From NCBI GenBank assembly GCA_963699805.1, contig CAVOVH010000001.1, positions 310,001 to 374,000 on the forward strand: a DNA stretch of 64,000 bases, given 5' to 3'. The stretch's first letter is position 1. Each line of letters starts with the position of its first letter. Origin of the DNA: JAGTVG01 sp963699805. Lineage in GTDB: Bacteria > Bacteroidota > Bacteroidia > Cytophagales > Cyclobacteriaceae. This document shows positions 12,601 to 20,449 of this stretch, in pieces. The notes under the pieces are model-generated. The model was not told the origin of the DNA. It was given only the letters and a program-made list of their open reading frames with translations, and made no database searches. A program made the position numbers and the translations under genes.

Positions 12601-15600
12601 ACCCTCGGTGGAGGAGCCATTTCCGGTACCTGGTCAGGCGGATTGGGGTCTTTTTCAGATAATACTTCCCTGTTCGCAACCTATATTCCGGATCCCTCGG
12701 AGGCAGGCACCATAGTCACCCTGCGGCTTACTACCAATGACCCGTCAGGCCCATGTAATGCAATATTTGATGAAATGCAGGTGACCATCAACGTTGCACC
12801 CGTGGTGGATGCCGGATTGGATGACGAAATATGTATTGGAGATACCCTTTACCTTTCCGGCTACATTTCAGGATCTGCCACGTTGGCTACCTGGTCGGGC
12901 GGAGTTGGCACGTTCTCGGATGTAAATGATTTGAATGCCTATTACCTCCCGGATAATACGGAAAGGGGATCCCAGGTGATCCTGACCTTGACCACCAATG
13001 ATCCGGATGGAAGTGGTCCCTGTCCGGTTGCTGAGGACCGGGTATTTGAAACCATTCATGCGTTGCCTAATCCATTTTTTACAGGCCTTGACCCCCAGAC
13101 GGCCATCAACAGTCCACCACTTCCATTGCAGGGATTCCCTCCGGGTGGTTTTTTCTATGGAGATGGTATAGCCACAGGCTCCAATGAATTCAATCCTATT
13201 CTGGCTGGAGTTGGACAGAAATATGTTTACTATGATTATACTGATCTAAACGGATGCTCTAATACCTACCTGGATTCCATCCTGGTTAATCCCACCCCGG
13301 ATATTGATTTCGGTATCGATCCGGCAGTCTGCGAGAATGCGGATCAGATCCCATTGATGGCCACTCCTTCGGGTGGAACCTTTGAAGGCACAGGTGTTAC
13401 AGCGATCGGTGGTGGTGCTTATATTTTCGATCCGGATGTTGCAGGAGTGGGAGAACATATAATTTCTTATGCATTTACGGATCCTGAAACCGGAGCTACC
13501 GATACCGCTTTCCAACAGGTAAGGGTACTGGCGGTTCCTGTACCCGATTTCAGCATCGATTCCTTTACCTGTGTGGATTCGTTGATCCAGTTTACGGATC
13601 AGTCCACCATCGATCCTTCGAGTCAGATCGCTGCCAGGTTGTGGAAATTCGGGGATGGCAGTGAAGATACTGCCAGTAATCCACAATATCAGTTCGAAGC
13701 CGCCGGCATTTATTTTGCTACTTTACGGGTATTCTCGCAACCTGTTTTATCAACTACCTGTACGGACATCACCAGCCTGGTGGAAATTCGGGTTGGAGGC
13801 CGGCCAGACGTGAAAATGGCTGCATCCAATTTTGTTATGGGTGATATCACCCAGTTTACTGACCTGACTACCTTCCCGGATGGGATCCCGGATGATGCAG
13901 TCACCACCTGGGACTGGGATTTCGATGATGGTAATTTCGGAGCCGGACCCAATCCGACCCATGTTTATGGTGCGGATGGAAAATATACCGTCTACCTGGA
14001 TGTGCAATCCACGCGGGGCTGCGTAGACCGGGATTCCCTGAGGATCGCCATCATCCCAGTGGTGACGGCAATCGATCCGGATGTTGGATGGGAGGATGAT
14101 TTTGAATACCTGGATAACTGGGTGGCGGAACCCATTGAGGATACGCTGAATTCCTGGCACGTAGGGCAACCGAATGGCCAGGTTATCAATACGGCTTCAT
14201 CGGGACAGAATGCCTGGGTCACTAATCTTACCGGCACATATAATAATGAAGAAACGTCGTGGTTGAAATCACCGGCATTCGACCTGACTGGCCTGACCAA
14301 ACCCATGGTCCAGTTTGATTACTGGTCAGATATGAATCCAACCTCCGATGGAGTTACCATGGAATATTCAGTTGACGGAGGAGCCAACTGGTATCTGATA
14401 GGGAACAAAGAAGGCACTGGAGGTGTCCAATGGTTTGGAATTAACTGGTTCGATGGTGAACGGTTATTTAACGTGTTTGGAACAAGTGAAGGACTACTCG
14501 ATAATCCAAATAAGGTGGGATGGACCGAACCTACCAATGGTTGGGAAACGGCGCGGATCTATCTCGATCCAATCATCGAACGGCATGGTTATGGTGATCC
14601 CGTAATATTCAGATTCACTCTTAAAGCTGGGAAGACGTCCATTGGGGATAACAAGCAATTTGAAGGTTTTGCGATGGATAACTTCGTGCTGAAAAACAGG
14701 ACAAAAAATGTGCTCGTAGAACAGTTTGTAGATTTTTCAGGTGGAACCCCTCCTCAATATTTCCTTAGGAATGATATGTATCCTTTTATTTATGATACAT
14801 TGACCTATTCGGATCCACAAAGAAATACATCTGATGTAATTTATCTTGAGATTCACAATAGAACGAATAATGGGAAAGGAGATACTTTGTATAAAGATAC
14901 TCCTGAAATTGGAGATGCCCGCAGTCTTTATTATGGGTTTGATCAGACAAATAGTTCCTATAGACGCACCATCGCCGATGGGCTCTTCAGAGGACAGGAA
15001 AATTTGATACCTAAAAATGATATTTTAAAAAGAGCTTTATTGGATCCAAAATTCAAAATGGAAATGATCCTTGATAAAGGATTGAATCTTCACGATCCTA
15101 CTTCAGTAAATATAGAAGTAATGCTGACTGCCAATGAAAATCTCGATGAGGATATGAGACTTTATTTTGTGATCCTCGAAGATTATTACGATAAATTTGT
15201 TCTAAAAGATCTACAGGTCATCAATATACTTAGAAACTTAGGCAGGCAAATGGTATCTCCTCCGGGAACAAATGAACCTCCCACCGCTGGGATATCTCTT
15301 CCAAAGCAATGGACGGCCGGTCAGATTGCTAATTATGAATTTGAAGCGGATTTATTTGGTTATGCCGCAGGAAACCCGGAACAGTTTAAAGTGATCGTTT
15401 TCGTACAAAACATTAACGGGGAGGTATTTCAGGCCATTATTGAGGATATGCAGAATTCGAAAGAACCACCTGTCGGCCTGGAAGACGAAATCACCCGCAA
15501 TGAACTGAAACAGTTGAATATCTATCCGCAGCCTGCCCAGCATTATGCCATCGTTGATTTTGGCATGGAATTGTCACAGGACTATAATTGGGAAATCATT

Positions 15601-15756
15601 GACCAGCGTGGGGTGACCATTGGCCGTGGTAGGGTCCCGAAGGGGGAGAAAGGTTTTGAGATCAATACCGGCCTCCTGCCCAATGGGATCCATTTCCTGC
15701 TGATCGGAGACGGCGAAGGATTAAAAATGCATCGCAAGTTGACAATCATACATTGA
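3610..15756 (+). CDS. Giant repeat-rich secreted protein (4048 aa), T9SS substrate
   Basis: Signal peptide at residues 1-29 (LWLLIGISILMVQAAAGQ). Next come a DUF2341-like domain (about 32-130; GYKFRKEITI) and a LamG/concanavalin-type domain (about 210-365; QAWVNIS...LRVYINGVEQ). Many Ig/PKD-like modules follow. Two early modules precede a block of near-identical 175-residue units (about 1099-1973) and degenerate units to about 2409. A different Ig-like family with VCEG/VICE Cys starts follows (about 2700-3170), then two PKD domains (about 3311-3394 and 3398-3484; WKFGDGSEDT, WDWDFDDGN) and a jelly-roll/MAM-like region (about 3490-3700). The last ~80 residues form a type A T9SS sorting domain (LNIYPQPAQ, LPNGIHFLLI). 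Family knowledge predicts secretion and surface attachment by T9SS; an adhesin or matrix role is inferred. A bidirectional terminator follows. Confidence 0.9.
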   Translation: MIVSFPTFFSKRLWLLIGISILMVQAAAGQWLTGYKFRKEITIPDASITGGPHVDFPVLIDLSGDADVIAHATSASGFDIAFTDTDEFTLLNFEVFTDDRADYRAFVKVTLPATGDKVIYVYYGNTSVTADPSTTATWNSAYQAVLHLQEAGVGDDDEFPDATSNGYDGTGGGSLGAGDGSRTPVRMSGKFGYAQQFDGTDDRIRLRPLDETNPGPTWTAVTVQAWVNISTAQDAALFGKTWGTTTSDQTWLLQATPSNLGTRMQSNTANSEFNPLAYSTGTWYHAVATWDASDNQLRVYINGVEQTPSTGLAGTQIYSTSIPAQGQLPTIGNIPATYGNRALNGLIQETRVANTALTSSWIKTEYDNQNNPAVFISKNPEERYPDASLGVVAAENPICSGRSTFIIVSNSEIGINYQLRNNADDTPIGSPVAGSGNAIYLPTGNLTANTTFNVLATNDAGSASVELSTTPSVTINPNPTATLISDKDGVSNVICAGETVVFTASGGTIYEFFVNGFGVQGPGASDIYSTGSLDDGDAVIVEVTDGNGCSAVSTPINMTVNPLPDALAIPNNDQICSESAINITLSNPNGVGALFTWSVVQTGVSGGNNQVIPASGPITDVLTTTGTVSGTAVYTITPISGASCIGPSTLATITVNPKPDNANAVIVNRDVICSGETVIVTIQSADPGINYEILDGGNNVISNIGSVAGESDLNITTYAMSTSTLIQVRATNPSSGCVTLLTNTVNVSVSAIDIEANVASTPICEDDVAGINLNAITIDPGIGPVIYSWTGPAGYTSGVADPLAFNSSSPNWPGAGLHTYTLTITDDSGNGCVFVSDVDVTIDEVVTADAGTGGDICGLSYLLNATPSVGTGIWTQQAGPGTSNFNNPNSPNATVTVDNYGTYTYRWTETNGACSDFAEIVVNFYETPVADAGIDGEVCGKDAGNPFTLDGNPSVGIGTWTQQSGPGSSSITDPSAATTDVSIDTYGTYIFRWTEANGVCSDFDEVTVIFNENPSLANAGSDIDQCSTSIFTMAADVPTVGTGIWSKVSGPGVITNPSSPATTVTGVTAGDGSIPTVLQWTVSNGSCPANTDQVSLINYSAPTASNAGVDQEQCGSGNFTLGGNAPASGTGLWSVVGAANGAVISTPTANNSTVTGLLSGSSVTLRWTISNGVCTDSFDEVVLTNSAAPDAAVAGTDQEQCATGTFTLGATPVTTGTGIWSKVSGPGVITNPSSPATTVTGVTAGDGSIPTVLQWTVSNGSCPANTDQVSLINYSAPTASNAGADQEQCGSGNFTLGGNAPASGTGLWSVVGAANGAVISTPTANNSTVTGLLSGSSVTLRWTISNGVCTDSFDEVVLTNSAAPDAAVAGTDQEQCATGTFTLGATPVTTGTGIWSKVSGPGVITNPSSPATTVTGVTAGDGSVPTVLQWTVSNGSCPANTDQVSLINYSAPTASNAGVDQEQCGSGNFTMAGNAPASGTGLWSVVGAANGAVITTPAANNSTVTGLLSGSSVTLRWTISNGVCTDSFDEVVLTNSAAPDAAVAGTDQEQCASNIFILAATPVTTGTGIWSKISGPGVITNPSSPATTVTGVTAGDGSVPTVLQWTVSNGSCPANTDQVSLINYSAPTASNAGVDQEQCGSGNFTMAGNAPASGTGLWSVVGAANGAVITTPAANNSTVTGLLSGSSVTLRWTISNGVCTDSFDEVVLTNSAAPDAAVAGTDQEQCATGTFTLGATPVTTGTGIWSKVSGPGVITNPSSPATTVTGVTAGDGSVPTVLQWTVSNGSCPANTDQVSLINYSAPTASNAGVNQEQCSSGNFTLGGNAPASGTGLWSVVGAANGAVITTPAANNSTVTGLLSGSSVTLRWTISNGVCTDSFDEVVLTNSAAPDAAVAGTDQEQCASNIFILAATPVTTGTGIWSKISGPGVITNPSSPATTVTGVTAGDGSVPTVLQWTVSNGSCAANTDQVSLINYTTPTLADAGPDQQQCVLGDFIMAANTPTSGTGLWSIVGASNGATITNPADPLTLITGLLEESSITLRWTISNGMCADSFDEVELTNSSSADAAVAGIDQEQCETSTFTLGATPVGSGTGTWSLVSGPGVITNPGSPTTTVTGVTAGDGSVPTILEWTVSNSTCPNNTDQVSLTNYLAPTEATAGSDQEQCNFGDFSLTGNIPTSGTGLWSIVGPANGAIITIPSDPGSTVTGLIAGFTATLRWSITNGACPASFDEVVLTNNALVDPAVAGPDQEQCASSIFTMAATPVTIGTGTWSIVSGPGVITNPASPTTTVTGVTAGDGSMQTILQWTVSNGSCVPNTDQVSLINYTAPSIANAGPDQEQCDLANFTLTGNVPSSGSGLWSIVGSANGAVITSPTDPASTVTGLTAGSNVTLGWTISHGVCTDSYDEVVLNNYLTPTMSINNVTTDICEGILTNITLLSTVPDALIRLVNVDYSSGNVSGGSLTGGETFTTGQRIRETLFTITNDIETVTYEFEVEANGCGPIGGFSTTVDVKPIPELTIVNHLPVICNDSTTDVELTALVGGASIDLISVTPSDLGAVGGYTMPGGPTYVPGDRIQDNLTNTSSAQQSIIYTFRIDANGCTNPLDKSVVVTINPTPIISVSGVDICSGDVTAISITNVNSVPYTTYDWILQVLNPNISGASAGSGSTIAQVLTNSNTTEESVTYRIIPSTIGCPGNFVDYVQVVSPGNTVDAGEDVQACENTGNVSIVDASIGGGATTSTWTVVNGSGTILDPNNIIAEYQPVPDEVGTVTLQLTASDPSTCPDVIDFVDIDIFPEAIVEAGPDDVICEGENYLLAGASRSGSANSIAWTTSGSGTFLPNPNTLNATYVPNTSDVGNAIRLYIQSNDPPGPCVPVIDSMELVINMAPLVSAGADKVICETDSIQLSDASFGGSATSITWSGGAGTFYPDPNTLNAWYVPAPSEVGSSVVLTITTNDNDGAGPCNAVSDQVQITINRAPVVSAGIDQVICEGSNVALNGTLGGGAISGTWSGGLGSFSDNTSLFATYIPDPSEAGTIVTLRLTTNDPSGPCNAIFDEMQVTINVAPVVDAGLDDEICIGDTLYLSGYISGSATLATWSGGVGTFSDVNDLNAYYLPDNTERGSQVILTLTTNDPDGSGPCPVAEDRVFETIHALPNPFFTGLDPQTAINSPPLPLQGFPPGGFFYGDGIATGSNEFNPILAGVGQKYVYYDYTDLNGCSNTYLDSILVNPTPDIDFGIDPAVCENADQIPLMATPSGGTFEGTGVTAIGGGAYIFDPDVAGVGEHIISYAFTDPETGATDTAFQQVRVLAVPVPDFSIDSFTCVDSLIQFTDQSTIDPSSQIAARLWKFGDGSEDTASNPQYQFEAAGIYFATLRVFSQPVLSTTCTDITSLVEIRVGGRPDVKMAASNFVMGDITQFTDLTTFPDGIPDDAVTTWDWDFDDGNFGAGPNPTHVYGADGKYTVYLDVQSTRGCVDRDSLRIAIIPVVTAIDPDVGWEDDFEYLDNWVAEPIEDTLNSWHVGQPNGQVINTASSGQNAWVTNLTGTYNNEETSWLKSPAFDLTGLTKPMVQFDYWSDMNPTSDGVTMEYSVDGGANWYLIGNKEGTGGVQWFGINWFDGERLFNVFGTSEGLLDNPNKVGWTEPTNGWETARIYLDPIIERHGYGDPVIFRFTLKAGKTSIGDNKQFEGFAMDNFVLKNRTKNVLVEQFVDFSGGTPPQYFLRNDMYPFIYDTLTYSDPQRNTSDVIYLEIHNRTNNGKGDTLYKDTPEIGDARSLYYGFDQTNSSYRRTIADGLFRGQENLIPKNDILKRALLDPKFKMEMILDKGLNLHDPTSVNIEVMLTANENLDEDMRLYFVILEDYYDKFVLKDLQVINILRNLGRQMVSPPGTNEPPTAGISLPKQWTAGQIANYEFEADLFGYAAGNPEQFKVIVFVQNINGEVFQAIIEDMQNSKEPPVGLEDEITRNELKQLNIYPQPAQHYAIVDFGMELSQDYNWEIIDQRGVTIGRGRVPKGEKGFEINTGLLPNGIHFLLIGDGEGLKMHRKLTIIH
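6903..10835 (+). repeat. In-frame tandem 525-bp repeats inside the giant surface protein gene
   Basis: Five units of exactly 525 bp (6903-7427, 7428-7952, 7953-8477, 8478-9002, 9003-9527) are nearly identical in DNA. Two diverged units of the same length (9528-10052, 10053-10577) and a half unit follow, and a half unit precedes (about 6658-6902). One unit encodes two Ig-like modules of 86 and 89 residues, each with a DQEQC start and an SNG.C Cys near the end, suggesting one disulfide per module. Variants are shuffled: the second module starts either ATGTFTLG or ASNIFILA, and the first has either GNFTLGG or GNFTMAG, in a mosaic order. This fits unequal crossing-over or gene conversion. The block is a likely place for copy-number variation and for assembly collapse. 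Confidence 0.95.
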
Positions 15757-15788
15757 TCCCGGTAATTGATTCATCTATCGGGAAAAAC

Positions 15789-15823
15789 AAAAAAAGGCCG
15801 CCGGATTCCGGCAGCCTTTTTTT
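15789..15823. terminator. Bidirectional rho-independent terminator
   Basis: A near-perfect stem: seven A, GGC, one mismatch, GCCGG, a three-base loop, CCGGC, one mismatch, GCC and seven T. It lies between the convergent giant protein gene and the bacilliredoxin gene. A-tract and T-tract are equal, so it can serve both strands. Confidence 0.9.
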
Positions 15824-15840
15824 ACGATTCATTTTTTTAT

Positions 15841-16257
15841 CTAGCAATATTCCTCAAATACATCTACCAGATGTTCAGCGATCATCTCGGCAGGTCTCCC
15901 TTCGATGTGGTGCCGTTCAATGAAATGAACCAGTTCCCCATCCTTGAATAAAGCAATGGAAGGGGAGGAAGGGGGATAAGGAGCTGTGTATTCCCTGGCT
16001 TTGGCAGTCGCTTCCATGTCTACACCCGCAAATACCGTAGCCAGGTGATCCGGCTTTTTGGTACTTCTGCTTACCGCCAGTTTCACACCCGGCCTGGCCG
16101 CACCTGCAGCACATCCACAAACTGAGTTGATCACCAGCAAGGTGGTTCCCTCCTGGTTTTCCAGATGCGTCTCCACTGCCTCAGGAGTTTTGAATTCTTT
16201 GAAACCGATTTCTACTAAATCTTCCCGCATGGGGGCTACTAATTGTTCTGGATACAT
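15841..16257 (-). CDS. BrxA/BrxB-family bacilliredoxin
   Basis: 138 residues, the usual family length. The N-terminus MYPEQLVAPMREDL and the CGC redox motif (Cys47-Gly-Cys49 in SVCGCAAGAARP) identify the YphP/YqiW bacilliredoxin family. Members act on protein thiols modified by low-molecular-weight thiols and have thiol-disulfide isomerase activity in the cytoplasm. It is the last gene of the SUF cluster, 17 bp downstream of the SufT-like gene. The position suggests a role in thiol or iron-sulfur homeostasis, which is inference. Confidence 0.9.
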   Translation of the reverse strand: MYPEQLVAPMREDLVEIGFKEFKTPEAVETHLENQEGTTLLVINSVCGCAAGAARPGVKLAVSRSTKKPDHLATVFAGVDMEATAKAREYTAPYPPSSPSIALFKDGELVHFIERHHIEGRPAEMIAEHLVDVFEEYC

Positions 16258-16274
16258 AGTTCGATTATTTATTT

Positions 16275-16610
16275 TTACAGAAAACCTAATTCATATTTGG
16301 CAACTTCCGACATCATTTCCTGAGTATATGGAGGATCAAAAGTTAATTCAACCGTCACGTCATTCACTCCCGGGATTGCCTTGAGCTTTGAATCCACTTC
16401 ACTCGGAATGGATTCAGCCGCGGGACAGGCAGGAGAAGTGAGGGTCATGAGAATATAAATATTGTTGATGGGGAATATATTGATCTCATATATCAGCCCC
16501 AATTCATAGATATCCACCGGAATTTCAGGATCATAAACAGTTTTTATGGCCTGGATGACCTTTTCCTTGAGATGAGGATCCGATGATTGTTGTTTTGCTT
16601 CTTCACCCAT
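16275..16610 (-). CDS. SufT-like MIP18/DUF59 iron-sulfur assembly protein
   Basis: 111 residues. The MIP18 core is clear: TVYDPEIPVDIYELGLIYEI near residue 25, then LTSPACPAAESIP with the conserved Cys near residue 62, and VELTFDPPYTQEMMS near the end. Such proteins help mature or deliver Fe-S clusters. It sits 10 bp downstream of sufE in the SUF operon, as in many Bacteroidota. Confidence 0.9.
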   Translation of the reverse strand: MGEEAKQQSSDPHLKEKVIQAIKTVYDPEIPVDIYELGLIYEINIFPINNIYILMTLTSPACPAAESIPSEVDSKLKAIPGVNDVTVELTFDPPYTQEMMSEVAKYELGFL

Positions 16611-16620
16611 TTTTCAATAC

Positions 16621-17064
16621 TTATAATTGTTTTTGCAATTTCGTTTTATAGGCCAGTGCGTAAAGTTTGATCTGTTTGATCATGGCAGCCAATCCGTTGG
16701 ACCGCTGTGATCCAATGATCTTATGCATGCCGATCCGGTCAATAAAATATAAATCGGCCTGTATGATGTCATCCAGTGATTGTCCGGATAAGGTCCGGAT
16801 CAATAGGCTGATCAAACCCCTGGTAATATCCGTATTGCTGTCGGCTTTCAGGATCAGCTTGTGGTTTTCCACCTCTGCCTTGAGCCATACCTTGGATTGA
16901 CATCCCCTGATCAGATTCGAATCTACTTTATATTCATCCTTCAGGGGTTCCAATTTATTTCCCAGTTCCATGATATAGAAAACCGTACTTTCCATATCAT
17001 CTCCCAATATAGAAAACTCCCCGATGATTTCATCCTGTACCTGACTGATGGATTTATCACTCAC
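16621..17064 (-). CDS. sufE: SufE family sulfur acceptor
   Basis: 147 residues, the normal SufE length. The motif SNLIRGCQSKVWL holds the sulfur-accepting Cys55, and a C-terminal helix reads RSNGLAAMI. SufE takes persulfide sulfur from the SufS cysteine desulfurase and passes it to the SufBCD scaffold. Its start overlaps the end of sufS by 4 bp (17061-17064), indicating translational coupling. Confidence 0.95.
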   Translation of the reverse strand: MSDKSISQVQDEIIGEFSILGDDMESTVFYIMELGNKLEPLKDEYKVDSNLIRGCQSKVWLKAEVENHKLILKADSNTDITRGLISLLIRTLSGQSLDDIIQADLYFIDRIGMHKIIGSQRSNGLAAMIKQIKLYALAYKTKLQKQL

Positions 17065-18323
17065 CTTCTTTTTATTTTTATGATTCTTAATAAAACCTCC
17101 TTCAATGCATCAATCTCCTCAAACGTATTATAGACTGAAAAAGATGCCCGGGCAGTTCCTTCAATGCCGTATCGGCCCATAAGGGGTTGTGTGCAATGAT
17201 GTCCGGTCCTGATCGCGATTCCGGAAGCATCCAGCAGCACACCAATATCAAAGGGATGAATATCCTTGATGATAAAGGAGACCACACCCAGTTTTTCCCG
17301 TGCCGTCCCAATGATTTTCAGCCCTTCCACACCTTCCAGCTGTTGATGGGCATGCTCCAGCAGGGCTTTTTCATGCTCCAGCATAACGGGCTTAGAAATT
17401 TTTTGAATGAATTCAAGTGCTGCCCTGAATCCGATCACATCAGCGATGTTGGGAGTTCCCGCTTCAAATTTGAAGGGAAGATCATTGTAGGTAGTTTTGG
17501 TAAAAGTCACCTCCCTGATCATTTCCCCTCCGCCACGGTATGGTGGCATCTCATTGAGAATTTCTTTTTTGCCATATAAAATACCCACGCCAGTCGGGCC
17601 GAACATTTTATGCGAAGAAAAAGCATAAAAATCACAATCCAGTTCCCTCACGTCTAACGGCAGATGGGCGGCGGCCTGCGCTCCATCGATCAGCACCCTG
17701 GCTCCCTGTTGGTGGGCTTTTCTGATGATCTCCTTAACTGGGTTGATCGTGCCCAGGGAATTGGAGACGTGAACGATGCTCACCATTTTGGTATGAGGGC
17801 CCAGCATTTGATCGAATTCGTCCAGCAGAAGTTCTCCTTCATCATTGATGGGAAGGATCCTGAGATGTGCTCCGCGTTCTTCACAGATCATCTGCCATGG
17901 AACAATATTGGAATGATGTTCCATGGCTGAGATAATGATCTCATCACCCTTCTTCAGAAATTTTCTGCCGAAGGATTGCGCTACCAGGTTGATGCTGTCC
18001 GTGGTGCCATAGGTAAAAATGATCTCTTCTCTTGAGGCCGCATTGATAAATTCCCTGACTGAAGTCCTCGTCTTTTCAAATGAATCCGTAGCCCGTTCAG
18101 CCAACGTGTGGATCCCCCGGTGGATATTGGCATTATATCCTCTGTAATAATCATCTATGGCTTTGATTACCTGGAGGGGCTTCTGTGTGGTGGCGGCATT
18201 GTCAAAGTAAATGAACGGTTTCCCATTGATTACCTGATCGAGTACAGGGAAAAGTTTTCTGATTTCAAGCGTATTGATCTTTGTTTTGGTTGATATGGTT
18301 TCGTTTGATGTTTTCAGCGTCAT
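17061..18323 (-). CDS. sufS: Cysteine desulfurase SufS
   Basis: 420 residues, a group II cysteine desulfurase. The PLP-binding lysine is Lys239 in SSHKMFGPTGVG and the catalytic Cys377 lies in RTGHHCTQPLM. The N-terminal DNAATTQKP motif and the EHHSN motif are present. It converts cysteine to alanine and hands persulfide sulfur to SufE for Fe-S assembly. It directly abuts sufD (shared base 18323) and overlaps sufE by 4 bp. The frame is intact over its full length. Confidence 0.97.
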   Translation of the reverse strand: MTLKTSNETISTKTKINTLEIRKLFPVLDQVINGKPFIYFDNAATTQKPLQVIKAIDDYYRGYNANIHRGIHTLAERATDSFEKTRTSVREFINAASREEIIFTYGTTDSINLVAQSFGRKFLKKGDEIIISAMEHHSNIVPWQMICEERGAHLRILPINDEGELLLDEFDQMLGPHTKMVSIVHVSNSLGTINPVKEIIRKAHQQGARVLIDGAQAAAHLPLDVRELDCDFYAFSSHKMFGPTGVGILYGKKEILNEMPPYRGGGEMIREVTFTKTTYNDLPFKFEAGTPNIADVIGFRAALEFIQKISKPVMLEHEKALLEHAHQQLEGVEGLKIIGTAREKLGVVSFIIKDIHPFDIGVLLDASGIAIRTGHHCTQPLMGRYGIEGTARASFSVYNTFEEIDALKEVLLRIIKIKRR

Positions 18324-19651
18324 TAATTATCAAATTGATATCCCAATTGTTTATTGATAATTTTTGTCAGATATTCTTTGACCGGGTTCAACAGGACTTT
18401 ATCGACAATTTCAAAAGCGAAAGCATGTAGTAACAACGCCTTGGCAGTTCTTTCATCCAGGCCACGGGTCCTCAGATAGAATAACTGTTCATGGTCGATC
18501 TGTCCAGTAGTGGCCCCGTGGGAACATTTGACATCATCCGCCCAAATTTCCAGTTGAGGTTTTGTATTGATCACTGCAGAATCAGTCAATACAATATTTT
18601 TATTCGACTGGAAAGCATTCGTTTTCTGAGCATTGGGCCTGACATATATTTTTCCGTTAAAAATCCCTTTGCCATTTTCATCCAGGATCCCTTTATAATT
18701 TTCATTGCTGAAACAGTGGGGTTTCTGGTGGTCAACGGTCGTATGGTTATCAATTACATCGTCCCCTTTTGCCAGATAAAAACCATAAAGATGGGATTCA
18801 CAGTTTTCTTCCTCCAGCAGAAAATTAAGATTGTTCCGGAGCATCCGGCCGGATAAAGAAAAGGTATAGCTGTTCACCAGGCTATTTTCCTTCTGATAAA
18901 TATTGATGTTATTCAGGAGTATTTCTTTGCCTCTTTTGTGCTGGATCCGGTAAAGATCGAAATGTGAACCCTTCCCGGCATACACTTCCGTGAAGCAATT
19001 TTCAAACCCTGCGGCATTGTCTTCTGAAAAGAAAAATTCTGTCAATGATGTCTTGCTGTCTGCTTCCAGTACCACGATCGTTCTGAAATTGCGGAAGGAA
19101 TTCGAATCTTCGGAAGAGGTGAGATAATAGCAATAAACTGGAGGGATATTGCTGTTTTCAGTTACTTTTATGAAGACGCCTTCCCTGAGAAAAGCAGTAT
19201 TTAATTCAATAAATGGATCCTTATTGACATTATATTTATTCACATGATCACTCAGCAGACTTTTGTATTCCTGATCAGACAGCAGATTCAAATATTTTAT
19301 TTCCAGGCCTGTCTGTGATAGATCAGGGCTGGAATGCGCTTCAGACAGGATCCCATCAATGAAAACCAGCTGTATGGATTCCTGGTGATCCAGTCTCGAT
19401 GAGATGAAAAGGTTTGATCCTTTGTTAGCAATATCTTTCTGAATGACCGGAGATTCCGGGAAAAGTTTGTGTACATGGAAATACTTGTAGTCTTCCGATT
19501 TCCTGTCAGGGAATCCGGACTTACTGAATCTTTCAAAAGCTTTTCCAGAAATGGGATTTAACAAACCAGGATGTTCATTGAGATGCTTTTCAAAAAGATC
19601 ATTCAATGCCTGGTTGATACCCAACTCCATGTTTTTTGCTGTTATCGACAT
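18323..19651 (-). CDS. sufD: Fe-S cluster assembly protein SufD
   Basis: 442 residues. The C-terminal half has the SufB/SufD beta-helix signature: DNHTTVDHQKPHCFSNENYK, GIFNGKIYVRPNAQKTNA, the LEIWADDVKCSHGATTG motif, and YLRTRGLDERTAKALLLHAF. SufD pairs with SufB and SufC to form the SufBC2D scaffold on which Fe-S clusters are built. It lies 9 bp after sufC. No frame break is seen. Confidence 0.96.
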   Translation of the reverse strand: MSITAKNMELGINQALNDLFEKHLNEHPGLLNPISGKAFERFSKSGFPDRKSEDYKYFHVHKLFPESPVIQKDIANKGSNLFISSRLDHQESIQLVFIDGILSEAHSSPDLSQTGLEIKYLNLLSDQEYKSLLSDHVNKYNVNKDPFIELNTAFLREGVFIKVTENSNIPPVYCYYLTSSEDSNSFRNFRTIVVLEADSKTSLTEFFFSEDNAAGFENCFTEVYAGKGSHFDLYRIQHKRGKEILLNNINIYQKENSLVNSYTFSLSGRMLRNNLNFLLEEENCESHLYGFYLAKGDDVIDNHTTVDHQKPHCFSNENYKGILDENGKGIFNGKIYVRPNAQKTNAFQSNKNIVLTDSAVINTKPQLEIWADDVKCSHGATTGQIDHEQLFYLRTRGLDERTAKALLLHAFAFEIVDKVLLNPVKEYLTKIINKQLGYQFDN

Positions 19652-19660
19652 AATCTTTAT

Positions 19661-20419
19661 CTACACAAGGGTTTGATTCTCTACTTTAATCCAGTCATAA
19701 CCCTTTTCCTCCAGTTCAAGAGCCAGTTTCCTGGTACCGGATTTTACAATTTTACCCTGATACAGAACATGTACAAAATCCGGGACAATATAATTGAGCA
19801 GTCGTTGGTAATGGGTGACCACAATCACGGCATTGTCTCTGGATCTTAATTGATTTACCCCATTGGCTACGATTTTGAGAGCATCGATATCCAATCCACT
19901 GTCCGTCTCGTCCAGAATGGCCAATTTGGGTTCCAGAACAGCCATCTGAAAAATCTCATTCCTTTTTTTCTCTCCACCTGAGAATCCTTCATTCAGGCCC
20001 CTACTGAGTAAGGACTGATCCATTTCAACCAGTTTCATCTTCTCCTTCATACGGGTGAGAAAGGAAACTGCATCGAGTGGCTCTAGCCCACGATATTCCC
20101 GGATCTGGTTGAGCGCTGTTTTCAGGAAATTGGTGGTGCTGACACCCGGAATTTCCACAGGATACTGAAATGCCAGGAAAATACCCTCTTTTGCCCTGTC
20201 TTCAGGTTCAAGTTCCAGGAGATCCTTCCCTTCATATTCGATCTCTCCTTCAGTTACTTCAAATTCCTTACGACCCGCAAGTACAGAGGCCAGGGTACTT
20301 TTTCCCGATCCATTGGGTCCCATGATGGCATGAACCTCTCCGGCATTTACTTCAAGGTCAATGCCCTTTAAAATTTCCTTATCTTCAATGGATGCTTTTA
20401 AATTTTTGATTTTCAGCAT
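19661..20419 (-). CDS. sufC: Fe-S cluster assembly ATPase SufC
   Basis: 252 residues, the typical length. ABC ATPase motifs: Walker A GPNGSGKSTL near residue 35, the signature FSGGEKKRNEI characteristic of SufC, and Walker B LAILDETDSGLDID. Unlike transporter ATPases it drives conformational change in the soluble SufBCD complex. It lies 30 bp after the sufB stop and 9 bp before sufD. Confidence 0.97.
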   Translation of the reverse strand: MLKIKNLKASIEDKEILKGIDLEVNAGEVHAIMGPNGSGKSTLASVLAGRKEFEVTEGEIEYEGKDLLELEPEDRAKEGIFLAFQYPVEIPGVSTTNFLKTALNQIREYRGLEPLDAVSFLTRMKEKMKLVEMDQSLLSRGLNEGFSGGEKKRNEIFQMAVLEPKLAILDETDSGLDIDALKIVANGVNQLRSRDNAVIVVTHYQRLLNYIVPDFVHVLYQGKIVKSGTRKLALELEEKGYDWIKVENQTLV

Positions 20420-20449
20420 TATCGATATACATTATAATGTTAAAATGAT